From Trileptium ribeirensis (lineage: Eukaryota; Nematoda; Enoplea; Enoplida; Thoracostomopsidae), in contig JASANE010011530.1 of the NCBI GenBank assembly GCA_030248225.1, forward strand, positions 36,885-100,884: 64,000 nt of DNA, read 5' to 3'. Below the pieces are notes generated by a model. It was not told the DNA's origin and did not search any database. It saw only the letters and a list, made by a program, of their open reading frames with translations. This document shows positions 26,301-41,300 of the stretch, piece after piece. The position numbers were made by a program, and so were the translations under genes. How positions within the stretch are numbered: position 1 is the stretch's first letter; every line of letters starts with the position of its first letter.

Positions 26301-29300
26301 ATAGCGAGGATTTCAGATGGGCGACAATCAATTTAACCTCACTGCCATCGTCCTTATATTTGATACCTTTTTCAGTAAAATTAACGTATATCAATGTATA
26401 CAATATCGTCGAAAATGCAGGGTCGGGTTATCCTTTTCTCATTGGAATGATACGGTCACGCTCCGACAATATCGTCAGCCTGCTGATAACGCGAACTCGT
26501 ATTGTGGATATAACCGTTCTATAGTTGATGACTTTAACTAGAAATATCTTTGTCTACATCATCGTCATGAAATTCCGTGCTCGTACTCGTTATCGGCACC
26601 TCGTGCATCGTTCAACAGCTAATGAAGTGTGCGGCGGTCGGTTTTGAAACATCTCCACGTCCTCAAGCAGATTCGGATCGGAGACTTAACGTGGACAGTG
26701 TCTACGCCGTCGGCTCGCGGGTTCGTAGTCGAATCATATAACAAGGCGACTCCCTTCTTTTGGGTAGTCCTGGAACACTGTTCTGGGAGAGGTGGGAGAG
26801 GGACTCGGACACCATTGCATACAATTTTTAAATCGTATTGTGTGAGACGGGAGAATTGGACGCTGTCGAACACACTGTACTGTTTTTGCGGGGACTTACA
26901 AGGAGCTATTTTTATGTATGTGAAATGCTAAGCCTCAGCTTAAAGCGATAATTTCATTTCATGGGTTAAGGAGTTATTTTCATTTTATGTGATACCCTGA
27001 GCCTAAGGCTGATTCACCTGATTTTACCTCCATTCGATTAAGCTCGTCAAAAAGGCTCGAATGACAAATAAAGCCATGCATTGTATGGATTTTTCAAAAT
27101 TTTTACTTATCGGGGAAAAACATTGAGAACCAAAAAAATATAAAAAATGTCATAATCTGCCGAACTGACCATCTTCTGATATGACATGTTAAGAAGCTGA
27201 ATCAACTGCTATCGCTGGATCTTCAAAACTAACTAATTTCGGCATGGGGCTAGCCAAAAGAAAAAGAACCCATTTCTGAATCTTTCTGAATTACGCTGAA
27301 TTACAACAGTTGAAAATTTTGCCTTTATTTCTGTCCGCAACTGTTGATTATTTGGTTAGCAAATATATCTCAATACGGAGTATGGAAAATCTTAATACAA
27401 AGCTTTGTATTTTCGTTGAACTCTTCGACTTACCGGACATGTTTGAACCAGTCATAATGCCGGTAACCGATGGAAAATAGATGGCCAACAAGACAAAAAA
27501 TGACGTTGTCAAGTCCTGAACAACTTCCGACGATTTATCGCCAACAACACCTGGCACCACTTCGCCTTTGTGCATGTATTTAGGCAATAGATTTTCTAAA
27601 AAAGCAGCAAAAATTATCGAGGAAAAAGTGTAACTCATGATAAAAGTTTCATACAAGTCACACCCAGAAATAAACGCGTATTTTTCTCGAATCGTTGGCG
27701 AAAAATTCGCAAACAGTTGGCGAATAGCAATTAACAGCTGCTAAATTTTTAGCGAACGATTCGCGAAAAATTTGCTTTTATTTCTGAGCGTGAATGTAGT
27801 ACCTACAAAGACTAATGATTAGTGAAAACTAATGTATATGCATACAGTACTCGTCAGAGATAACGATTGTTCACTTTGTTCGAAAAATTGTAAACTTTGT
27901 TCAAAATTATTGTTAGAAATTCTACGCGTTTTTATTTGTTCGAAAACTGTTCCAAGTTTGTTCGTCCATAGGTAATCTCGTTCGATATTCGTTCGTTCGA
28001 CAGACGACAATCATTTCGGGTGAATACTACATTTGCTTGCTCAACCCCTATTTAATTGACAAGCTTCGGGCTCACCGAGTGTAAATTCGAGGTGCAATAT
28101 GAAAAGATAAGAAAACGCAGTTATAATTTATTGTGGAAATGAACGCTCCCGGAATTTCTACAACAACTTGGCTCAAACTATACAAGTTTATGTATCGTGT
28201 CTAACTACAATTACATACTGGTCACAAGAAAAATCGAAAAACTTTATTTTTGAGACCATACTGAGGTTATAAAGATTTTATAGTTCATTCAAAAAACCAA
28301 ATTGGAGTCAATTTCGTCAATTATAATCATGTTTTCATGACGAAGAGCACAAGGGAAGGGGAGACATGCAAATGCCCAGACCATGCTATACTCATCAAAA
28401 ACGACTAATTGCCTTCTCATCGCGCCTATGTAACTCGAAAGCATCGTGTCCGAAAAAACAATTTCGGTAAATTTCTTCAAGCTAATGACACTCTTACCAG
28501 AACAAAAGCATCATTTTTTCGAACGACTATGCCCAAAAATAAAATCATTTTATGAGTTTATTTGCTAATTTTTACAAATTGTTTCGAACATGACGGTATA
28601 ATCACACTAATATAATTTAAAAATAATATATGGGGAAGTCTTTTGTCTGCAAAAACTCACCCAAAAATACACCCGAAGCAATTCCGGGTATCGCAGGGAT
28701 ATAGTTGAGCTGAGCTGACTCAAACTTTGGACTACACTTTCCGTCCGAAGTAGAATTACAAAATGTCGCATAGACGGGACATGGCACAGCACCACACGTT
28801 GCGTTCCTGTGGCACTGGGGAACACCGTCGTGCATGTATTTGTCGTAGCGCAGCAAATGGTTCCCCATAAGGCAAATTCTGGAAAAAAATCGCTTTTAAC
28901 AAATATATTGTTAATAATATTTGTTAAAATTTGCAAAGCGAAGCTGCATTAGCACCTCCGATCATCGGCCATACCAACTCTGCATTGGTCACCTCTTAAC
29001 AGATTATATTTTTGTTCAAATTTTTTGTGTCTTTCACTGACATTCAAATTTACTTTTGTAAACCCAAAGTAAAAAATTGCTGTGCCCGCCCCAATTTACC
29101 GCTGCAAGATCGATGTTCGCTCGCTCGTAAGGCTAGACTCAATTTATATCAAGTAGTAGTGCATAAATAATATCTGGCATACAAGGGTGAAGCGGAACGA
29201 GAATGGACGCTCTCAGTGAAAATAATTTACTGCAGTGACCACAGTAGTGCATAAAGCCGGTTTTTAGTTGCTTGGTACACGGCATCAAAAATAGTCGTAT

Positions 29301-32300
29301 AAAGGTTTTTCGGTATGTTGAATATAATGATTTGGTTATCTAGAATCCAATAAATATGTCACGCCTTTTCATGAGGTTCCAATATGTTTAGTGCCGTTGA
29401 ACTCGATTTCCAGAATATAATCTGTCTTCCGTTTGGTTACGTATTGCGTATAAGTCATGAAGAACAGCTTATGAAAGTTTTCTGGGTTTGGTTATCTAGA
29501 TACCAGCACAAATACATGATGCTGTGTCAGTTGTTTTCGGTAGGCATAGGGTCGTCGGACTTTTAGGGCTTAAAATGGGTTGAGGGTTCAAGAGGTTTTA
29601 TGATAGTATATTCATCAAACACAGTCTGTTACACATGATGAAACAAAATAACTTAAAAATGAAGCCACGCTAGCGAGTTACTAGTATACACCTTTTCGTT
29701 GGGTTTTAAAAGATTTACAGTCGACGAACCCGATTTCCAAAATGCAGTGCGTATTCCAGTGTCTGATTATGTTTTACGTGAAGGGTATTAAGAATGGTCT
29801 ATATAGGTTTCCGGTATGCTGAATGCGATGGTTTGATTATCTAGAGCACAGCACGAGTATCTCATGTCTTTTCATACTTTTTCATTAGGTTTACTGTTAA
29901 TGGACCCGATTTCCAGAATATATCCGGTCTCCAGCAGTTTAGTACTAAGATCAAATATAGTCTAGAGATTTTTCTGTACGCTGAATACAATGATATGGTT
30001 TTCTAGGGTCCAAGGTGCATATTTGATGCCGTTTGATGTGTTTTGGATCAATGAACCCGATTTCCAGAATATAGTTTTCAGTGTTATTTAGTTACGTATT
30101 GCGTACAAGTCATCTGTCTATATAATAGGTTTTCCGGCAGGCTAAATACGATGGTTTCGTTATCTAGAGGCCAGAACAAATACTTGATTCGTTGTCAGTT
30201 GTTTTCGATAGGTTTAGGGACGACGAGGTTTTAGGATTTTCAATGGGTTCAGGGTTCAACGTGTGTTAAGGTGGTATATGCATCAACTAAAGTCTGCTAC
30301 ATGTAATAAGACAAAATAACTTAAATAATGAAACCATGCTTGCTCAATTTCACCATCGCTTGCGAGATACTAGTAATAATTACTAATATATAATTTGTTG
30401 TTTGGTGATTTCTTAAAATTTCGCAAATTTCAATTATAACATAATAGTCAGCACAACAGCAAAAATTTCCAAGATGCTCAAACAGATATTGAACACCTTC
30501 AAAAAAATTACCCCCTCAAAAGAAACCTAGGAAGGGTAATGGAGACCCTCCAAAAGAGTTCGGGGTGAGGCTCAGTTGATACCTCAAGTGCCTGGGGTGT
30601 CTACCGATATCTCACATCACCACACCTCAAATAGCGTTGGAGGAATCTCAACTCTTTGGAGATAAGCTGAGACCCGACCAGATCATCGGATAAGAGAAAG
30701 TATATGAGCATTCTTCCACTGTTTTTCATAATGTACTGTTTATACAACTAAATTGAAAAATGTCAAAATCTGACTATATTTGGTCCTAATATCAGGTATC
30801 CTAGGGTGTTTTACACCGTGCGTGAACACATTAAGTGATTTGGTACGCAAGGTAATGCAGCCTTCACTCTTATGCTTCCTTGAAATAGCATTTCATTGAA
30901 ATAGCATTTCATACGTACGTCCAAAAATCAATAGTTTACGTGGATTCAATATGTATTAAAAAATAAAACAAAAAACCCAAACATACATACTTTTGACTGA
31001 CTACAAGTGTAGTAATAGCATAGATAATGCTAAATTTTTCTGGTGTGACTTCCATTAATTTTAAAGGGGAAGTTATACAGATCTCCAAAAAATAAACTCT
31101 ACGTGTATCCAAAAAATAATACAAAACACAAACATACATACTTTGGACTATTGCTTGGTGTGGCCGCAAATCCGCCGGCGAAAATTGCCAAAATCGAAAC
31201 GATCACACAAAAGAGCGATATCGGAGCGAATAGTTGAACAAAGCGGACGCCAAGCGCAACAATGGCAAATTCGATAATCAGCAGTACCGTTCCGTATATC
31301 CGGGTGCTGTTCCAAATTTCATCGTGTTCGCCGAACAGTAGAAGATCGGGAGCAATGAATTTCTGAACAAAAACCGTACAATAATTACTATTATTTTTCT
31401 GCAGCTAATTCTGTTAATGACAGCATGTACAATTTTTTATCGCTAAAGTGTATCATTCGTTTCACGATTATAGCTGTTGTGTTTTTAACGGTGGGGTGCG
31501 CCCACCTCCAACAATTTGGTTGATGTGGTCAGTCCATAAAATATGATTCCACAACATTGTGGAACTGAGATACCCCAAGCTTTCAGACGTCCCAACGCCA
31601 CTGTTTACTATAATAGATCTGGATCGAGTGTTTGGATATCGAGCAGAAACATAATAATAATTACCATGACTCAAGTTAAGCTGCGGTTCGTAGCGTTGCA
31701 TGCATAAAAAATAACAGCCTGGCACTGCCATTTCGGGGTTGTGGGGGGGGGGTGGTGGTGGGGCGACATCGCCCCGCCTTAGTTTTTGGCGTAGTATAGT
31801 GCTTCATACAAGGCCATTACATTTGGCTTGGTATATAAATCGAGGATGGCATGGTCTGCATATATAGCGTACTTCACTCAACTTGACTCGTACTCATAAA
31901 GCAAAATACAGTTGTATAATGCTCATCAAGTAAGCTACATGAATCCATGCGTGTATATATCAAAATGGTATCAAGGCGTTAAATCAAAGCGATAGCCTTT
32001 TATGGATAAATTGTTTCTCGTTCCCTAAACTATCGCGATCCTGTCGTTGAATAAGGTCCACCATGTCACGATGATATTGCATAAAAGATCTGCACCCTAT
32101 CTCGACATACATGATAATAGGCGTCAAATCACAGAGATGAACATTGTTTGCATAAATTGTTTCTCTTTCCCTGAAATATCGCAAACCTGTCGCTGAATAA
32201 GGTCCACCTTGTCACCATGATATCGCATAAAAGATCCACCCTATCTCGACATACATGATAATTTAGGCGTCAAATCACAGAGATGAACATTGTTTGCATA

Positions 32301-35300
32301 AATTGTTTCTCGTTCCCTGAAATATCGGGATAATTATACAGGCACAAACATTATGAATAAAATTAACCAACGAAAAATGTTTTTGTGCGGTACGATCTAG
32401 CCGTTTATTATCAGTGGCAGATCCAAGGAGGGCTCTGGGGGTTCGAACCACCCTGAGTTGGCAAAATTTTCACCAGGCTCCCACTTTTACGTTTTGTGTA
32501 AAATAGTCCGCGTCTCAGTTGGATCATGAATGAAAGGCACATTCATCAACATTTTACACATGGACCAAAATATACATTGTCACCGTTGGATTATCAAAGT
32601 ATCATGACCAGTTTTCGTGCCTGCTTCCGCGCAAACGTTTCAACGACATCCTCAGTTGACACGGTTATAACTCGATGAATGTTCAACAGTGCAAACCCAT
32701 TCAGTCTTTCTTGTCCAATTCAACTACGAAAGTACGTTTTCAAGCGACGCAGTTTTGAAAATGAGCGTTCTGCTGTTGCTGTGGTGATAGGAAGCGTTGC
32801 AACAAGTTTTAGTTGCTTACTGATGTTGGCGAAAAAAGTGGGATCAGCAGATGCAAGAGCTTCCACTGCCGATTTCTGGTCATCGGAAGGTTCGACAGCA
32901 CGCCACTTCTGGCACCAGAAGCTATACTCAGCATTAACAACCTCGTCGCTTTCTAGGTCATTAGAATACACCTCACATATATGTCTCGAGCGGGTAGAAC
33001 GTGTTGATCGACGAAAACAGGGACAATGCAAGCGGCTTGGGCAGCTTTTCGAAAAGTAGTATCGAAGCGTTCAGTAATTTGATTACCAATGCTGTCCAAA
33101 AACGGAATGAAGAGCCGCTGACGGTAATACGCTTCAATTCTGGAATCCGGATGATGTCGACGGTAGGGCGCAGGAACCATTAGTGAGATGTCGTGCTTTG
33201 TCGCAATATCCGAAACTTTCTCGAAAATAGTTCTAAACTGGTTTTCGGCGTCATCTCGCACCGTTTTCAGACACGTTTCGGCTTCTGTAATCATGGTCAC
33301 ACATGAAATAATGTCACAGTCTACAGATTGCAAGCCGTGAGATAATCCTAATGTCGCAGATAGAGCTGCCTCCGACACTTTCAGGGCGAATATAAATTCC
33401 AAAGTTCGTATGCGATAGCGAAAGTTTTCCGGTTTAGCTGCAGTAGCAGCATCGTCAGAATTTTGAAGCTCACTCAATGCGTGCATTATTGGCAATATCA
33501 GTTCAGAAAAATTATTTATCATCTCATGCCGCACAATCCATCGAGTTTCACACATTGATTTAAGCTTTCGAAGGCGGTTTTCTGGCAAGAGGAACTCGAT
33601 AGCGGAAATTAAGATCTTCGTTCGCTTTGGCGAGTCCTTGATAAAATTAGCTGTATCTTACAGATGACGCAGAAATTTACGTATTCGTTGCAAACGAGAC
33701 GCAGCGCATAAAGCGAGGTTCAAGCAGTGGCTAGAACAGTGAATGTAGAATGCGGTTGGAAACATTTCCAGGATGCGCGCCTGCACACCTTGAAGTCTTC
33801 CAGCCATGTTGCTCGCCCTTGGCCGCGTAAGCTGCTCAAGCCCACACCCCAGTTTGTAAGGACTTCTTGAATGACATTCGCTAAGTTTTGACCGCTCAGA
33901 TCTGTTGCTTCCGTAAAACCGAGGAAGTCCTCATGGAGCGTCTGACACGGCCAAGCTTATCTGCTCTACATTAGAAATATCGGCGGTTTCGTCGGCAAGC
34001 ACGGAAAAAACCAGCTGCATTGATATTCGTGACTATTACCCAGCGAATTTTGTCACCACAAATAGCAATAATCTCGATTTGAACAGTTTTAGTGATATAT
34101 GTGGTGTTTTAGGACCGGTCAAAGCGTGCTTTTCGAGTGGTTCGTCTCCACAAGCAGCACGAAACGTAACAACACTCGAAAATTTCCTCCATTAATTGGT
34201 TGGTCGAACTGAGCTGGGATTTCGATTGGGTCTTCATATCGGTGACCCCACAGAGCAAAATTTTGGCGGCCGCAACGCTTTACTGTATCAACAATAATTG
34301 AGGCAAGCACTTTGCGATTGACCTTAGCCTGCTCACGGTGGGTTGTCAGCATAGCTGTAACGACGTCACTCCCTTTGCGAAATGAGGAAAAATATTCAGC
34401 TTTAACAACACCTTCTGTGTGATAGTGAGATTTTGACGGTTGCATACCTCGATAATGTCCTTCCAATAATTGCACATCGGTTGTGTGACCAGTGTTCTCA
34501 ATTTAATTCCACCAGCGTTGGGCCATACAGCAAACAATGTCGACAGTTGGACCCCTTTAATAACATGACTATAGGTGAGCCATGGAAAGCGGGTCAAACA
34601 ATTGCGCTGAAATTTAACAGTAAATCGTCCCGATTTCAAATTGTTACGCGTTTGGATAGGGAACTCGTAAGCGGGGTAAGGAACCTAGGGTGTTGTGAGT
34701 AACTGATGCTTAGTATCGGTGACCGCGGCAACTCCGACGTAATGCCAATGTCCAAAGAATGAGGAAGGCCAGGTTGCTCTGATGATGCCATAAGGGGTTG
34801 TGGCGGAGGTTCCGCTGAATTACCGGGAGATGAAAACACTACAACGTCACTACGTGTTGAGGACGTAGACGCTGAAGCCTTGCCAATTAAAATTTTTTTG
34901 GGCCACCGCAAGACAAGTTGCTACTCGTATATATGTTTATATATGAATAGAAATATCTACACCAATATACACATAAGTATATATTATCCCATGTTTCGGC
35001 AAAATATATACTTACGTGATAACTAGCTAGATCTTTAAACGGTCATATTGTTGCGATTATCTCATTCTAAATACCACTATGAAAATAATATCGGCTTTTT
35101 CACAGCATTATTGTACTTAATAAGGACAAAAAAGTTAGTATTCGAATAATTACTGCGAAAATATTTCCGGCCCCTAGATTGGCCCAAAAAATATGATTTG
35201 TACAATTCAAAAAAAAATTAAAAGTTGAAACACAGCTTTTCAAAAATCCTGGATCCGCGCCTGTTTACGATGTCTTTTTCAAGTGACAATACAACAAAAC

Positions 35301-38300
35301 GTGTACATGTGTATTGATTGAGTACTGTATAGTGTAAAATCTAACCAGTAAAATTTCCACCCCACCAGTAAGATACATTGCTACAGCGACCGCGTTGGCT
35401 AAGTAGAACAGTATGCCGACAGCACTGCCGAATTCCGGTCCCAAGTTTCGTGAAATCATAAAGTACGCTCCTCCACCTGAAATAATATAACAAGGGTTAC
35501 AAGATACATACATACCAGGGAATAACCGGAACCGAAATTTACCGGAACCGGAACCAGCAACCGGAACCGTCCATTTAAACCGGATCCGGAACCGGAACCG
35601 GAACCGGAACCTGGTCTTCGAAATTTATATATAGTAAAACAGGTGATGGAAGAAATGAACGTATAGTGGATTTAAAATGCATTAAAATAACTTTTACATT
35701 AAACATAATGTATTGCGATGGTATTATTGCCTTTCTGAAACTTTAAAGAGACGGAGGAAGCTAATAATGTTTATTTATCGATCAAATATGTCGATTTTTG
35801 GACACCCAGAGCAAAAATGCCTTTCACTATACACCATTGCGTATACTGCGTCAAATCGAATACAAAGCTTGGAGCGTAGAATACACTTTCGCTCTGTCTC
35901 CAGTCCCCTTCCTTTACTAAACATAAGCTTGTTACATGTTCTTGTGTAGGAAACTTGAAATTATTGGTTTATATGATTCTAGGAGAAAATAATAGATAGA
36001 AGGTAATTTTCTGCTCAGTGGTCAAAGACACGGTATAGGCTAGCGTTGGACAAACAATGCCTGTCAGTTAGATGATAAAGATGATAACTTTCTAATCAGA
36101 ATGCTATAAATGAGACACACTGTGATGCTGCTCGCACAGTTTCAATAAATACAGTTCATTACCAAGAAAGCAGTTTCTAGCTGCGTTGCAGATAACGTTA
36201 GTTTACTTCAATTTAGATTGATTTACCAAGTTTACAAGCGCACTGGCGGGTGCTTGACGGAATTTATGTGAGCCAAGCATACCCGAAGTACTTCTGCGTA
36301 AGCCATGCTCTGTTACCGAGTTGGACTGGTTTAATTCAAACGTATCCAACAGATTTCTGGATGTGTAAAATAGCTGCTACAAGCATCGACCTGGCTTTGA
36401 TTTAACAAACTCCTGCAGGTTATTATGAAAAATTCCTGCTCAAATTATGTGCCCTACTTACGTTTCACACGGCAAATTGGTTAGTTAATCTTTTCTTTTG
36501 CGCGGTTGTATTGGAGCTTGATCATTGTATAATATATATTACATATGTTTGGATTACAGGATAAAGCAAAAAACGTGGAAAATTTCAAACAAAATTTTTA
36601 AACCGGAATTCCGGTTCCGGCATGGTTTTTGCCCTTTGCCGGAACCGCAACCGGAACACGATTTTCGCCGGAACCGGAACCGGAATTCCGGTTACTCCCT
36701 GATACATACATATTATGCACAAGACAACGTATTGTATTCGTAATCTCAGCGATATTTTCTGTTCCATGATTTTAAGGCGCAAGACAAATATTTTAATGCA
36801 TTATTGTTACATTTTCTCAACGTAACATCAACAACAACAAAAATAATGCATCTGATACAATCCAATGCGCATTTTTTCGTGAATAGCAATTGAATTGTTA
36901 TTAATTTTTGCGAATTTTTCGTCAACTATTCCAGAATTTGTTTTATTTCTGAACGTGACTGTACATACATACGTAGATAGATATGCCTGAGAAAGTAATA
37001 ATAAAATTAGCCGGAAACATAAATTTTAACTGGTACTGCAACGTGTTCTTTTCAGTCTATAATTACGGAAGGCTGAGACAAATTTTTAAAGTTCGCGCAA
37101 AAAATGCCTATGCAGTCTCGTATGTCCACAGGCCTCTGAAAAGTTGAGAGGACGGACTTTGGGGGTCCCCATGTTCATTCTCGGCGGAAATTTCAAAGTG
37201 GGAAGTGGAATGAATTTTGCTTAAAAATACTAAATATTTCCATATTTTGATATAATTTTATTTTTTTTCAAGCTATAAAGGGACGTTTCAGCATTATAAA
37301 TAATGGGAATATGTGTAAAAACAATCTGCAAACAAAAAACATAAATTTTCAGACATAAACAATTTTTGGATTTAATTGAACATGGTGGTTTCTCCCGAGT
37401 CGGGAGGAACAGACATGGGGGAAATTTCAGGAGCATGGACAGATTTGAAAAGTGTGAGTTCCCCCATTCCCCCCACTGTGGACAGGCCAGGTAGTCCATG
37501 ATATGCAAAATTCCTATCAGTTTTTTAGCTGAAGGCGGATAGCTTATATTGAAGAATGGACAGATTTAGTGGATATATGTTTTATATATTCTATACTTGA
37601 GAAGACAGTTTCAGAATTTTATGCTGTCTGAACATTGAAAAGATAAAACATATATTTCGGAGTGTTCTTTCAATTGTCAATTAGAGCCAAGAGCCAGGTG
37701 TTGAAATACATACGGACGACCCATGTATTATAGAACAGGGTCGCAAACCTACTGGATCGCAAACTAACCCTCTTTCGAAAATCCTAGACCCGCACCGGCG
37801 GAAGGAAACGATGCTTTTGTACATCAAAATTTATCTTTTATATTATAAGTAGCTAATAATATTGTGATGCGCCTATCTTTATTTACATTTCAGGATTAGC
37901 TGAAAATGAATTTTTGAATGGGCCCATGAGACACCAAATACACGTAAACAGCTATATTTCCGCAACAGCACGAGATATATGGGGTTATTGGAGCAATACA
38001 CAATCTGTCATTGTGAATCCGTAAATACACAATAAGCGTATATATCTACTCAAATATCCATGCAACAAGACTGATATTCGGCTCATTTTCTAAGTTGCCC
38101 TCAATATAAACGTGAACGTGTCTCTAAATTATATATTCGATGAGACACTCTGCTATTCAATACTTTCTTATATTTTGTCTTATTGATAAAACCAGGTTCC
38201 GGTTCCGGCAAATATTTATAACTACGAGTACGGCTAATTTCGGATGCGATTACTGACTAATACAGTTATTGTGGTTGCTTGCACAAGTTAGTAGCCGCCC

Positions 38301-41300
38301 TCCACAACTTCATCCAAACAGGCTGGGTTTGGAGTACTTAGCCGTGCAATGCCGGACTGCCAGGCAAGGATTAATACTCCACAAATAACAACAATTTCTC
38401 AGTTACCAATGTTTTCCATAAAATAAAAAAAATCCAATCCAATCAAATATCTCTAGAACAGTAATAAGACCAACTGGACATTGTTAACTTAGATTTCTTA
38501 ACTGTCTGCCGCCGAAAACTGCAGCCTATTATTAAGAAACAAATCTTGTGACGCTATAATTTATATTCAGGATATTTCAACGACATTTTCCCTGTTTTGA
38601 TATCTTTTACCAGGCTCTTGCTTTGACATAATATTATTTTGCCTTATATATCTATAATACGCTACCGTGAAAAATAATATTATATCGGCAGGAAAAATCG
38701 TCATCGTAATATATACATAAATGCATTTTGCTACTTAAACAAATCAAATGCTTCTGCTGTTAGGGGTATTTTGGCTGTCGAGAATATAATATAGAAATTT
38801 TAAATCCATCATTTTATTCCCAATAAAAATCACAGCTGTCAGTACAATTTTACGGCGTGCCATAAAGAATTCGGCGGCAGGGTTTTTGTTCTTTGTGGAA
38901 TTTGTCATTATGTATAGGGCTAAAAATTATAAAAAAAGACCAACTAAACAATGCTGCTAAAAGCAAAAAAAATCAGTTAACCCGCGAGGGCAGACTTTTA
39001 TTTCGATACACCTAAAAATGATGCAACGTATATATGGAAAATGACACAATAATTGTTAACTGAAATTTTAAATTAATGATAAAATACATAAATAATACTC
39101 TTAGCACTTTTCGCTATCTCACACCGGCCGATTGCAACAAATCATAGTTATGAAAATGAACAACAAGTACAACAAAACAAGCGGAGTAAAAGTTCCCGAA
39201 CAAAATTCATGGCTAAATCCCACCGAAACATAATCTCAGGTACGGATGTAAAGAATTTTTAAGTTAACATCATTTTACCAAACATTTGGAAGCTTAAAAA
39301 TGGTTATTTTTGTGCTGCGACGGCAGGATGTGAGATTTCAATTCTAAGGATAGTGTCTATTACTGGCTCATAGAACCGGCGCTCAATTTTTTTAAAGTGG
39401 CAAGGATGTTTTGCATCAATTATGTACATAAGCATTATATACAGGGAATACCCGGGATCCGAAACCAGCAGCCGGAACTATTCGTTTAAAAATGTGTTGA
39501 AAACAAATTTTACACAATTAATGTATTATTGTCAATCTAAAACTTTGAAAAGACTAGGGAATTGCACTTTCCACCAAAATACTCTTGTCGCTGGTCGAAC
39601 GATGTCATGTTCGCGAACAAAACATACGGATTTAACGATATACTGTATTCAGCTCGCGGATTCCCGATTAAAATCTGATTAAGATTTTTCACATTAGTAT
39701 TTTAACATATTTTAGTTATGGACACACGTTCGCGAACAATAAACGCATATTTAATATCTTTTTAGTATTAACGTAGTGTTATGTGTGAGTAAGCTTAAGG
39801 TGACCCATGCAACATTCCTATTCTGTCGTTACCGATATCGAATCGCAAACCAACCCTTGTTACGGAAAACAGACTTAATTTCATTCGGTCTTTCGCTAAC
39901 CGAAAATTGGCAAAATCAAATTCAAGTGCCAGAAATTAGCCCTTGTGTTCGAACAGAATATTGGGGATTTGAGTTTGCAGAAATTCTGTTACCTAATTTA
40001 TTATCATTTTAACTTGAATTATACAGTGTTTGCGAACAAATTTAATGCAAAAGTGACGTCACAACCAAGTCGACAAATGTTCGTTCTCCAACATTTGGGT
40101 AATTTCACTTCAATTTTCGCGAACACAAAATGGTTAGATTTCAATCGCGAGCGCTGTGTTCGCGAACAGTTTTACGCCAAATTTCAATTGATCAAAAAGC
40201 GTTCCGTAACAAATTTTATCCAAAAATACAAAATAGGATGGTTGCCGTGGTTATTTTAAGTTTACTCGCGCATTAGGACAAATATGTGTGTTCGCGAACA
40301 ACTTGATTTCAACAGTACTTTATGTTCGCGAATAATTTTGTGCTTAAGAATGTTCGGACTGTTAGCACACATAATTTATAGCATTGTATACATCATAGAA
40401 CGGTGCGCGAACCAATCGGAGCGTTAACAATATCAAGTATTGTGGTAGCATAACGAAAAATTTCAAAATGCAAGTACCCTACTTAGAGTTTCGGAACGCA
40501 GTTATGGTGAAAGCGTAAAAAGGTGCATTGTGTTAGCTAACGAACTTAAACGTTTTTGTAATTAGATACTAAGCGTTCGCAGAACGGAAAAGTTTGGAAA
40601 TAGTGTTAGGCTATTGTAACTATTAATTTGTTCGCTAACAACATTTTGTACATGATGTCAAAAGAGGATGTTAGATGGCGCAGCTTAAGTTTACTTATAC
40701 CTAAATCAGCTGCTGCAGTCATCCGCCCGGTTTTGTTTTATTAACATAAGCTTAACACCATCATATTCTTCAAAGGAAAGATGAAAAATTCCTACTGAAA
40801 TTATTTGTCCTACTTTACTTACGTTATACACGGCAATTTGCTCAGTTGTTAATGTTTTCTTTTGTTTGGTTGAATTTGAACTCAACCATTCCTAGAGCAT
40901 CTAACGTCAGTTTGGATCAAAGCGGGAGCAAAAAATGTGGAAAATTTCACACATAATTTTGAAACCGACATTGCTGTTCCGGTATGGTTTTTTCCTTTAC
41001 CTGGAACCGGAATTCTGGTTACTCCTTGGTATTATGACACTACAAGGTGATGGGCAACGGGTAAATTAGACCACACTAACAGTATAACATGGACACACTT
41101 TGAGTCACTCGAAATTTTGGCACATTTGCAGGAAAAACGGGTGCATCCTAGATGCTGGATTCGCGCAACGATTTTCATTTAAAATCGTTTGGAAATTCCT
41201 ATAAATAAAATTATGTTCACCTTGCAAAATCGTTAGTTTAAAACACGCGCAAAAACATTATACAGCTAAAATCCATTTGCGGATGTAGTTATTGTCAGTC

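Noticed and set aside
26619..26931. Opposed ORFs of 84 and 100 codons
   Set aside because: Mirror-image open frames in a GC-richer patch; tRNA-like boxes suggest a SINE fragment instead.
29308..32335. CRISPR-like repeats
   Set aside because: Units are about 146-160 bp with no short repeat/unique spacer pattern, and the genome is eukaryotic.
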